A stretch of DNA of 64,000 nucleotides, taken from contig JAAWCJ010000018.1 of NCBI GenBank assembly GCA_022793195.1, positions 62,001-126,000 of the forward strand. Direction: 5' to 3'. This DNA is from Lachnospiraceae bacterium (GTDB lineage Bacteria; Bacillota; Clostridia; Lachnospirales; Lachnospiraceae). Below are positions 51,039 through 58,811 of this stretch, piece by piece (the stretch's first letter is position 1; every line of letters starts with the position of its first letter). The notes under the pieces are model-generated. The model was not told where the DNA came from, did no database searches, and saw nothing but the letters and a program-made list of their open reading frames with translations. Position numbers and translations under genes: made by a program.

Positions 51039-51512
51039 GTGAGAAAAAAGAAAAAAGGCATTATAGGTGAATTTAAAGAGTTTATCATGCGGGGAAACGT
51101 GATGGATTTGGCGGTTGCAGTCATCATTGGAGGTGCGTTCCAGAAAATAATCACCTCTCTGACCAATGATATCATTATGCCCCTCGTGACTCTGGCGACA
51201 GGCGGCATTGATTTCAACAACTGGTTTATTGCGCTGGACGGGAGCAGCTACGGGACATTGGCGGAGGCCCAGGAGGCGGGGGCAGCCACTTTTAATTATG
51301 GGGCGTTTATCACGGTGGTTCTGGATTTCCTGATTTTGGCGGCGATTATTTTTGCCATGGTTAAGGGAATGAATGTTTTAGCTGAGAAAACCCATAAAAA
51401 GGAAGAAAAGGCGCCGGAGGAGCCGACTACGAAAAAGTGTCCTTACTGCCTGAGCGAGATTGCGGCAGAAGCCGTACGGTGCCCTCACTGTACCTCTGAA
51501 TTGGACAAGTAG
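51039..51512 (+). CDS. mscL: Large-conductance mechanosensitive channel with C-terminal zinc ribbon
   Basis: EFKEFIMRGNVMDLAVAVIIGGAFQKIITSLTNDIIMPLV; C-term CPYCLSEIAAEAVRCPHCTSEL. Confidence 0.95.
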   Translation: MRKKKKGIIGEFKEFIMRGNVMDLAVAVIIGGAFQKIITSLTNDIIMPLVTLATGGIDFNNWFIALDGSSYGTLAEAQEAGAATFNYGAFITVVLDFLILAAIIFAMVKGMNVLAEKTHKKEEKAPEEPTTKKCPYCLSEIAAEAVRCPHCTSELDK

Positions 51513-51537
51513 CAGGTGAAAAAATTTGATTTTGCTC

Positions 51538-51565
51538 TTGACTATTTGGAGGAAAATGCTAAAAT
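51538..51565 (+). promoter_or_regulatory. sigma-A promoter upstream of tRNA-Val
   Basis: TTGACT-16 nt-TAAAAT. Confidence 0.65.
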
Positions 51566-51575
51566 AGAGAGGTAC

Positions 51576-51649
51576 GGAAGCATAGCTCAGCTGGGATGAG
51601 CGTTCGCCTCACACGCGAGAGGTCATGGGTTCGAGCCCCATTGCTTCCA
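51576..51649 (+). tRNA. tRNA-Val (anticodon CAC)
   Basis: Acceptor GGAAGCA/TGCTTCC, loop CTCACAC, GGTTCGAGCCC. Confidence 0.92.
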
Positions 51650-51654
51650 CTGAA

Positions 51655-51702
51655 GAGAAAAGCCGGAACTGTTGGGATTTTCAGCAGCTCCGGCTTTCTT
51701 CT
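51655..51702 (+). terminator. Terminator after tRNA-Val
   Basis: AGAAAAGCCGGA...TCCGGCTTTCTTCT. Confidence 0.6.
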
Positions 51703-51827
51703 TATTTGATAAGCCTAGCATAAACCAATGTCGGTTTAAAACCAAGCACTTTTTAAACTTTTTTTGGATTATTTTTCTTGACTTTTTTTCAATATCAAAT
51801 TAGAATGGAGGAAAGGAGGTTTCGTAT

Positions 51828-52037
51828 ATGCTGGCATATAAGATAGATGTGATAGAAACATTAAAAGAATCTGGATATAATAGCACTAGAATATTAAGGG
51901 AAAACATACTTAGCCAATCTGCTATGCAGAAGTTAAGGAAGGGGGAAATGATAGGAATTAAGACATTGGAACAACTTTGTGAATTATTGGATATGCAACC
52001 GGGAAATATAATAAAGTATGTGGAAAATAAACTATAA
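51828..52037 (+). CDS. Small Cro/CI-type HTH regulator
   Basis: 69 aa; GIKTLEQLCELLDMQPGNIIKYV typical of YozG/Xre small regulators; GGAGG RBS. Confidence 0.8.
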   Translation: MLAYKIDVIETLKESGYNSTRILRENILSQSAMQKLRKGEMIGIKTLEQLCELLDMQPGNIIKYVENKL

Positions 52038-52136
52038 AAAGTTTAATCAAAGCATTAGAAATAAACCCAAAATAGTTCATAATAGCATTATCAGATGAGG
52101 CAAGTAAATTGGATAAATAGAAAGGAGAATAGAAAG

Positions 52137-52280
52137 ATGGAGGTATTAAAAACAATGACAGCAAGAGAAGTTTTAAATCTCATTGAATGGCTGAAATCTA
52201 AAAATTTTACAAGTGATGACATCATTGACTGCATTGAATCGGTCGAAGGGAAAAAGAAAAAGGAGGAAAAAGAAGATTAA
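52137..52280 (+). CDS. Hypothetical small protein (47 aa)
   Basis: RBS AAAGGAG upstream; MEVLKTMTAREVLNLIEWLKSKNFTSDDIIDCIESVEG. Confidence 0.5.
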   Translation: MEVLKTMTAREVLNLIEWLKSKNFTSDDIIDCIESVEGKKKKEEKED

Positions 52281-52314
52281 AAAAAGAGCGGAACTTGCCA
52301 CCGCTCTTTTTTTT
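52279..52314 (+). terminator. Rho-independent terminator
   Basis: AAAAAAAGAGCGG-aacttgcca-CCGCTCTTTTTTTT. Confidence 0.85.
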
Positions 52315-52371
52315 GAAAATCCCCAACAACAAAAGGCGACAATGATGTATGAGGGCTTAATAAGCATGGTA

Positions 52372-52429
52372 ACCGTCGATTGACAAGAGTGTGCAGACTG
52401 GAGCGTGTGTGTCCTTGTTAATCGACGGT
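52372..52429. repeat. Inverted repeat, 16-nt arms
   Basis: ACCGTCGATTGACAAG ... CTTGTTAATCGACGGT, one mismatch, 26-nt loop. Confidence 0.7.
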
Positions 52430-52491
52430 AACATTGGTAGATATAAAAAATTGAATTTTTTTAAAGTATTACACGAAATACCACACAGGAT

Positions 52492-55197
52492 TCAGTTGTC
52501 AAAACCGCTTTGCCGACGGCGCCCGCATCTTTTCAGCTTTCCGATTGCCTGAAGATAAATGATTGTACAGCACAGGAATGATAAGACCATAGAAAGAAAA
52601 TACCATTCCGTGGGGGCGGTATCACCTGTTTTGGGGCCAGAGACAGAACCTGCAGAGTTTTGTCCGGGCTTTTTGACGGGCTGGACAGGTTTCTGGGAAG
52701 TTCCCGGCGATGAAGGGTTTTCCGGGGAGGGCGTTTCTGTTGTCCCGGTTGCTTTTTTCTGCCATACTGCAGTCACAGTCACGGGATAATCCGGCATGGC
52801 AAAAGTGGTTACCGCCCTGGATGGATCTGCAAATGTGATTTTTTCTGAACTTTCCCATCCACGGAACAAATAGCCTTCTCTGGCTCCGGCATCGATTGTC
52901 ACCGTATCTCCAACCTTATAAATACCGGCTCCGCTTTTGGCTGCGCTGCTGTTTTTCACTGTCACAGAATAGAAGCCTTTCCATTTGGCAGCCAGTTTTA
53001 CGCTGCTGCCAGGCATGGTAAAAGAGGTTTGTTTTGCCTGGGCATTGCCTAAAACTACGGTATCGGGAGATACTGTCCAGCCTTCAAAAACGTGATTATC
53101 CCAGTCCCCTGCCGATATGGTGACGGTGTCGCCTTCTAAATAAACGCCGGCGCCGCTTTCGTCGGCCTGGCTTTTTTCAATGTCAACGATATAATAGCTG
53201 GAACTTCCGGCGCCGTCTCCCACGCGGATACTTCCATTTCCTTTGATCAACTGTCCAAGCTGCCGTACGGTTTTGTCAGGAGTGTTTTCAGGGAGCAGCA
53301 GGATGCCGTCTAGGACCAGGGTATCGGACACATCCAGATAGTGGGACAAGGTAGCGCTGGTCACATTTGTCCTGGCGTCAACCACAGCGCCCTCCTCCAC
53401 TGTGAGGACAGCACCTTCCTCTACCTGGAGGATTCTGTCCTTTGCCCCAGAAGCGCCGTCTCCCAGGGTCAGAGTCTGTCCTGTTTCAATGACAGTAGTT
53501 CCATTTGCTTTATTGATATAAGTATCATCATACATTTCAATGACAAATCCGTCGATGGATCCCGTATTTTGGAGGACAGCGTTATATCCTGTCAGACAGA
53601 TGTGGGAGAAGTTTCCGGCGGAGACAATGGAACCGTCATTTTCCAGGCGGTTCTGGTTTTGGAGAAGACCCTTTGAAGCCACACGGATATTTCCATGGTT
53701 CTGTATGGTTCCTCCTGTCTGTGTCGATTTATTATATATGCTATAGAGGGAACCGCCGTCCTCAATCTGGACGGTCCCATTATTGACCAGTGACCCGGAA
53801 TTTCCGTTTGCCGAATAGATGTCAATGGAAGCACTCGCTGTGATTTTGGCGGTTTCTCCTTCCGGGACCGTGAGGGAGGCATTGTAATAACGGCCGACTG
53901 CCAGAGATTTTCCCTCCATATCGCTGTCCCAGACGACGTCGCCGACGACATGGCCGGTTCCCACAGATGTGACCTGGCCGGCAGACTGGTCATAGGAACA
54001 GTTGCCATACCAGATTCCGTCACCCTGAAGATACAAAAGGTATTTCATCTTTTTCGTATACAGGGCGGAACCGTTTTTGATTTCTGTGTTGCCGGGGGAC
54101 AGGGGAAGCTCCACATCATCGCCGGAAGAGGTGTTTTCCGCATACAGGGAGCTATTGTCTATTGTTAAGTGACGATAAGACAGAGAGCCAGAAACATTGC
54201 CGGAATCTGTGTTTCCCACTACACATACATGGCTGTTTGTAAACTGTATGTTTTTTGTGGTTTGAATTGCCTCCCCGGAACTGTTGATGACGGAGAGTTC
54301 ACTGTCTTCCACTATGATGTCATGAGCGTTTTGTATTTGTACAGCTCCGATTGAACCGGACCCTGTTATTTTCACGTGGCTGTTGTTTTGAATGATGATG
54401 CTGTCATAAGAACTCCATATGCCATTACAGCCGGCGGCGCCGTTTGAGGCATAGGCAATGGACAAATTGGTTTCGTCTAAGGTGATACCGCCTGGAGACT
54501 GTATACCATTTCCACCGGATATGATTTTCAGGGAACCGGAGCCTGTGACTGTAGAACGTTCCGACCCGGTTAAATATAATCCGGAACCGTTTGTGTTTGA
54601 TTTTGCGGCTGTAATTTGATTTGTGCCTTCCAGACGGATTGTCACTGGTACACAGATCCAGATGCCGGAGGACTCAGCATCAATCACAGCATTTTTCAAG
54701 ATCAGAGTCCCGCCGGTTACATTCTGACCATCCAGTACAGGAACCCAGGTCATTGTACCGCTTCCGGCGCTGTATGTGGTTTCTGTTTTGGGAAGCTCGC
54801 TGGGAAACTGGAATTTTAGTCCGGCGCTTTTGTCTTCCAGTCTGGGAGCAGGAGAAAGAAAAATTTCTGCTGAAGCTTTTGTCTCGGCAGGAGCTTTTGA
54901 TTCCTCAGAAGTGTTCGTCTCAGGGGAAGCCTGGGTTTCGTCAGTGGCTTTTGATTCTGTGGGAGCCTGAGTTTCTTCCGAAACTTTTGACTCTTCGGCG
55001 GCTGGGACTGTGGCAGCAGCCTTCGATTCATCGGTAACTTGAGTTTCCCCGGTGGTTTTTGACTCTTCAGGAATCTGAGTTTCGGCCGGTGGTTCTGATT
55101 CTGTGTTTTCTGCCGCGTAGATGGCCGGCGCAGGTATGGTAAACAGGAATATTGCTGACAAAAACCATGCCAGAAATTGTCTTTTTTTGATGCTCAT
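52492..55197 (-). CDS. Cell-surface adhesin-like protein: signal peptide, E/S/T/A-rich stalk, beta-helix-like region, two InlB-type repeats, PKTGD-TM sorting-like C-terminus
   Basis: N-term signal ending IPAPAIYAAE; GDTVTISAG..FEGW..FTMPGSSVKLAAKW and GDTVTIDAG..FRGW..FAMPDYPVTVTAVW; GPKTGDTAPTEWYFLSMVLSFLCC..KLKRCGRRR. Confidence 0.82.
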   Translation of the reverse strand: MSIKKRQFLAWFLSAIFLFTIPAPAIYAAENTESEPPAETQIPEESKTTGETQVTDESKAAATVPAAEESKVSEETQAPTESKATDETQASPETNTSEESKAPAETKASAEIFLSPAPRLEDKSAGLKFQFPSELPKTETTYSAGSGTMTWVPVLDGQNVTGGTLILKNAVIDAESSGIWICVPVTIRLEGTNQITAAKSNTNGSGLYLTGSERSTVTGSGSLKIISGGNGIQSPGGITLDETNLSIAYASNGAAGCNGIWSSYDSIIIQNNSHVKITGSGSIGAVQIQNAHDIIVEDSELSVINSSGEAIQTTKNIQFTNSHVCVVGNTDSGNVSGSLSYRHLTIDNSSLYAENTSSGDDVELPLSPGNTEIKNGSALYTKKMKYLLYLQGDGIWYGNCSYDQSAGQVTSVGTGHVVGDVVWDSDMEGKSLAVGRYYNASLTVPEGETAKITASASIDIYSANGNSGSLVNNGTVQIEDGGSLYSIYNKSTQTGGTIQNHGNIRVASKGLLQNQNRLENDGSIVSAGNFSHICLTGYNAVLQNTGSIDGFVIEMYDDTYINKANGTTVIETGQTLTLGDGASGAKDRILQVEEGAVLTVEEGAVVDARTNVTSATLSHYLDVSDTLVLDGILLLPENTPDKTVRQLGQLIKGNGSIRVGDGAGSSSYYIVDIEKSQADESGAGVYLEGDTVTISAGDWDNHVFEGWTVSPDTVVLGNAQAKQTSFTMPGSSVKLAAKWKGFYSVTVKNSSAAKSGAGIYKVGDTVTIDAGAREGYLFRGWESSEKITFADPSRAVTTFAMPDYPVTVTAVWQKKATGTTETPSPENPSSPGTSQKPVQPVKKPGQNSAGSVSGPKTGDTAPTEWYFLSMVLSFLCCTIIYLQAIGKLKRCGRRRQSGFDN
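54858..55107 (-). repeat. Degenerate ESK/ETQ stalk repeat inside the adhesin
   Basis: ETQIPEESKTTGETQVTDESKAAATVPAAEESKVSEETQAPTESKATDETQASPETNTSEESKAPAETKAS. Confidence 0.75.
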
Positions 55198-55300
55198 CTG
55201 AATTACTCCTTCCGTCTGTTCTGATTTTATTTTACTGATTCCCCAAAGTTTTACCAGTGCGAAATATTATAATTGGCTGTCAAAATCCGTTATTGACAAA

Positions 55301-55329
55301 TTGACATTTTTGTGCATATGACATATGCT
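55301..55329 (+). promoter_or_regulatory. sigma-A-like promoter for the two-component operon
   Basis: TTGACA-17 nt-TATGCT. Confidence 0.6.
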
Positions 55330-55410
55330 TGTAGCAGCGGACAACTTGCCGGGATATAAAATATATGGGTAGATACTTTGTGTGCGTCCTGGAAAAGGAA
55401 TGGTGAATGG

Positions 55411-56148
55411 ATGGATGAACTGAGGATTGCCGTATGTGAAGACAATTCGGAAGAGTGTAATATGCTGTTGTCTTTGATCAGGGACAGTGGGATGAAGACG
55501 GAGATAAAAGTATTCACAACGGGAGAGGAGCTTTTGGAAAATTACCGTCAGGGCAGCTATGATCTGATTTTTATGGACATTTATATGGAAGGGATATCCG
55601 GTGTGGAGACGATAAAGAGGATTCGGGAACAGGATATGGAGGTGCCTGTGGCGTTTACCACCACCAGTACGGATTATGCGCTGGAAAGCTATCGTCTGGA
55701 TGTGGTTAAATATATAGAGAAACCTGTCAAAGCAAAAGCCGTGCAGGATATGCTGCAGTTGGCTTTTTTGAAACGTGGCAGTCTTCCGGGATTGACAATT
55801 TTTATGGAATCGAAGAGGGTGGTTATCCCTTTTGGGCAGATTTTGTATGTAGAACAGCAGGCCCACGACCTGCTTTTTTATCTGTCGGATGGAAGATGCC
55901 TTCGGACAAAAGGGAGGCTGGATGAAGTAGAAGCCTCGTTTCCCCTGTTTTCTTTTATGCGCTGCCATAAAAGTTACCTTGCCAATCTTGCCTTTGTGAC
56001 TGGTTTGGACACGGAACTTATGACTTTTCGGATGGTAAATGGCCACAACGTATACATACGCCGGGAGAGTATGAAAAAGGCAAAAACAGCGTGGGAGACT
56101 TATATGTTTGATGTGGTGCGCAGACTGGGAGGGACGTTGGATGAATAA
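55411..56148 (+). CDS. LytTR family response regulator
   Basis: RIAVCEDNSEECNMLLSLI, DLIFMDIYMEGISGVETIKRIRE; LytTR C-term. Confidence 0.93.
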   Translation: MDELRIAVCEDNSEECNMLLSLIRDSGMKTEIKVFTTGEELLENYRQGSYDLIFMDIYMEGISGVETIKRIREQDMEVPVAFTTTSTDYALESYRLDVVKYIEKPVKAKAVQDMLQLAFLKRGSLPGLTIFMESKRVVIPFGQILYVEQQAHDLLFYLSDGRCLRTKGRLDEVEASFPLFSFMRCHKSYLANLAFVTGLDTELMTFRMVNGHNVYIRRESMKKAKTAWETYMFDVVRRLGGTLDE

Positions 56149-57958
56149 ATGGAGAAAGTTTTTAGCTGTTGCCGTGGTCCTTCTGGCTGTCCTGCTTTTC
56201 GGATATGCTTTTTATTCCGAACATTCTTTTTCAAAGGAAGAGGAAGGGGGCGTGGAAGTTCTTACGGAGTGGACGCTGGAAGCGGGAGGCGAGAGCGGAC
56301 CTGTATCCCTTCCTTTTACGTTGAAAGGGCTTTCTGCCCGTATGCCGGTTGTCCTGACAGCCAGGATACAGCCCGGCCCGGGAGAATGTATTTATCTGAA
56401 AACCGTGTATGCCCCGGTGCGGGTATATATGGATGGGGAATTGGTTTTTACTTATGGGGAGGAGGGTGACTGGCCTTCTTTTCTTCCAGATCCGCCTACC
56501 ATGGTCAAGTTGGTTCCTGCTTTGCAGACAAGCCGTCCGGTTACTCTGCGTCTGGAATTTTTGTTCCCTTCCCACAGGAATCAGCTGCCCATCCAGCCTG
56601 TGGTTCTTGGGACTTCGGATCAGATTCTTCAAATGCTTTTTTCAGAGATGGGATTTTCCCTGTTTTTTTCCATTGTGTTGATCGCTCTGGGGATTCTTCT
56701 GGCATTGATTTCCATTGTGCTGCTACGGTTTGAAAAAACAGGGATTTCCGTACTGTGGCTTGGACTGTTTTCGTTTCTTACCGGTATGTGGGTTTTGGGT
56801 GAGTGTGATCTTACCGGCATGTTTATTGACAATCCGACCATCTTGTACTTGATGGCCTTTATGGGCCTGTTTACATTTTCTGTCCCGCTGCTAAAACTTG
56901 GAGAGACGATTTTGAATCTTCACCGTCCTGAGCCGGTGAGATGGATGTATACAGGAATTGAATTTGCCGTCTTTTGCGCAGTACTCCTTCAGCTCACAGG
57001 TGTCTGCGCCCTGTCGAAGATCATGTATTTGTTCCATGTACTGATACCCTTGGCGCTTTGCGTTTTTGCGGGAACTGTTTTTTGGGAGGCTGTCCGGTAT
57101 AAAAACAGATTTGCTACCCACTTTTTATTGTCGGCGATTGTGCTTGCTGTGTTTTCACTTCTTGAAGTGGCCAATTATTACCTGTTTCATTTCCATGTAC
57201 AGATTACGTTTTTCTTTCAGGTGGGCGTCTTGCTTTTTGTGGTGCTGGTGTGTATCCAGTGTGGAAATTTCCTGCGTTACAGTTTTCTTATGCAGGCCAG
57301 GAATCGGAAACTTTCTTATGAATTATCCCTGATGGAGAAGCAGATGGAGGCACAAAAGAAAAGATATTCGATTCTTTATGAAATGGCGGCCTCCATTAAA
57401 ATCCAGCGCCATGACTTAAAACATCAGCTTGCTGTGATACGAAATTACCATGAAAACCGCCAGGCAGAAAAGCTTACGGATTATCTGGACAGTCTGTCTG
57501 CAAATATCCCGATGGAGGATACGGAGCCCCTTTGCAGGAATGAAGCGGTCAATGCCGTTGCACTGTATTACCAGGGGCTTGCAAAAAAGGCAGGGATTTC
57601 ACGTATATGGTTTTATCTGGACATTCCATCTGACAGCGGACGGGTTTCCGACAGCGATTTATGTATTATTGTCGGAAATCTGCTGGAAAATGCCATTGCG
57701 GCATGTGGCATTTTAGATGGCCGGACTTCTTTTATTCGCATGAAAAGCCATATACAGTATGATATTCTGGTGATTACCATGGACAATGCTTATCAATCGG
57801 TGAAACAAAAGCCTGACGGTACATTTGTGTCGCAAAAGGCGGGCGGAGGCGTCGGTTTGGCCTCTATTATCTCTGTGGCGGAAAAGTATGGCGGAAATGC
57901 CAGGTTTGAAGCGCAAAATCAGGTTTTTTCTTCTTCTGTGTATTTGCATTTGAAATAA
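56141..57958 (+). CDS. GHKL sensor histidine kinase with 7TM-type sensor
   Basis: Extracellular N-domain, seven hydrophobic segments, QRHDLKHQLAVIRNYHENRQ, IIVGNLLENAIAAC, GVGLASIISVAEKYGG. Confidence 0.9.
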   Translation: MNKWRKFLAVAVVLLAVLLFGYAFYSEHSFSKEEEGGVEVLTEWTLEAGGESGPVSLPFTLKGLSARMPVVLTARIQPGPGECIYLKTVYAPVRVYMDGELVFTYGEEGDWPSFLPDPPTMVKLVPALQTSRPVTLRLEFLFPSHRNQLPIQPVVLGTSDQILQMLFSEMGFSLFFSIVLIALGILLALISIVLLRFEKTGISVLWLGLFSFLTGMWVLGECDLTGMFIDNPTILYLMAFMGLFTFSVPLLKLGETILNLHRPEPVRWMYTGIEFAVFCAVLLQLTGVCALSKIMYLFHVLIPLALCVFAGTVFWEAVRYKNRFATHFLLSAIVLAVFSLLEVANYYLFHFHVQITFFFQVGVLLFVVLVCIQCGNFLRYSFLMQARNRKLSYELSLMEKQMEAQKKRYSILYEMAASIKIQRHDLKHQLAVIRNYHENRQAEKLTDYLDSLSANIPMEDTEPLCRNEAVNAVALYYQGLAKKAGISRIWFYLDIPSDSGRVSDSDLCIIVGNLLENAIAACGILDGRTSFIRMKSHIQYDILVITMDNAYQSVKQKPDGTFVSQKAGGGVGLASIISVAEKYGGNARFEAQNQVFSSSVYLHLK

Positions 57959-57977
57959 AAACATCAAGGAGGAGATT

Positions 57978-58586
57978 ATGAAAAAGACTTATGCATATGT
58001 ACATGTCAGTACCAGGGAACAAAAAGAGGACAGGCAGCTGCTGGCCATGAGGGATGTGGGAATTCAGGAAAAATATATTTTTATGGATAAGCAATCGGGA
58101 AAAGATTTTAACCGGCCGATGTATCAAAAGCTGCTGAGAAAGCTTCGGGAAGGAGATTTACTGTATGTAAAAAGCATTGACAGGCTGGGGAGGAATTATG
58201 CGGATATCCTGGAGCAATGGCGGTATTTGACGAAAAAGAAAAAGGTGGATATCTGCATTTTGGATATGCCGCTCCTGGATACCAGGAGGGACGGTGACTT
58301 GATCGGAGTTTTTATTGGGGATGTGGTACTGCAGGTTCTGTCTTTTGTGGCGGAAAATGAACGGAAAAATATTTGGGAACGGCAGCGGGAAGGGATTGCT
58401 GCGGCAAAGAGGCGGGGAGTCTGCTTTGGCCGGCCGGAGAAGCCGCTTCCGGAAAATTTCCGGGAAGCTTATGACAGATGGCAGGACAAGAAAATAACAG
58501 GGATTCAGGCCGCAAAACTGTGTGGTATGCCGGTATCATCCTTTTATAATAAGGCGGGAAAACTGGGAGGAGGAGGAAAATACTGA
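57978..58586 (+). CDS. Serine recombinase (resolvase/invertase family)
   Basis: YAYVHVSTREQKEDRQ, SGKDFNRPMYQKLL, VKSIDRLGRNY; C-term HTH. Confidence 0.92.
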   Translation: MKKTYAYVHVSTREQKEDRQLLAMRDVGIQEKYIFMDKQSGKDFNRPMYQKLLRKLREGDLLYVKSIDRLGRNYADILEQWRYLTKKKKVDICILDMPLLDTRRDGDLIGVFIGDVVLQVLSFVAENERKNIWERQREGIAAAKRRGVCFGRPEKPLPENFREAYDRWQDKKITGIQAAKLCGMPVSSFYNKAGKLGGGGKY

Positions 58587-58626
58587 TATAAAGATAAGAT
58601 CAATCGAATTTTGGAGATAAGATTTT

Positions 58627-58791
58627 AAAAACGTGTACTTTTCTAGAATAGCTGTCTGTATCTGTTTTGACGATATCATATCACAAAAACAGGTACTTTT
58701 CAATAAGGGATTTTGTGGATCGCGGGTATATTCCGGTGATTTTGCTACAAAACAATCCTGAAAAGATGATTCTAAAAAAGTACACGTTTTT
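58627..58791. repeat. Putative invertible segment bounded by 23-bp inverted repeats, plus a third degenerate copy at 58685-58706
   Basis: Left AAAAACGTGTACTTTTCTAGAAT (58627-58649); right ATTCTAAAAAAGTACACGTTTTT (58769-58791); 22/23 match as inverted repeats; internal AAAAACAGGTACTTTTCAATAA. Confidence 0.8.
58675..58703 (-). promoter_or_regulatory. sigma-A promoter inside the inverted-repeat segment, pointing left
   Basis: Reverse strand TTGAAA-17 nt-TATGAT with extended -10 TGA. Confidence 0.7.
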
Positions 58792-58811
58792 GATATGGGG
58801 CAGGGAAAGTG

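Noticed and set aside
54858-55107. CRISPR-like repeat array
   Set aside because: In-frame degenerate peptide repeat inside the adhesin; no constant repeat/spacer pattern. No CRISPR array seen in the window.
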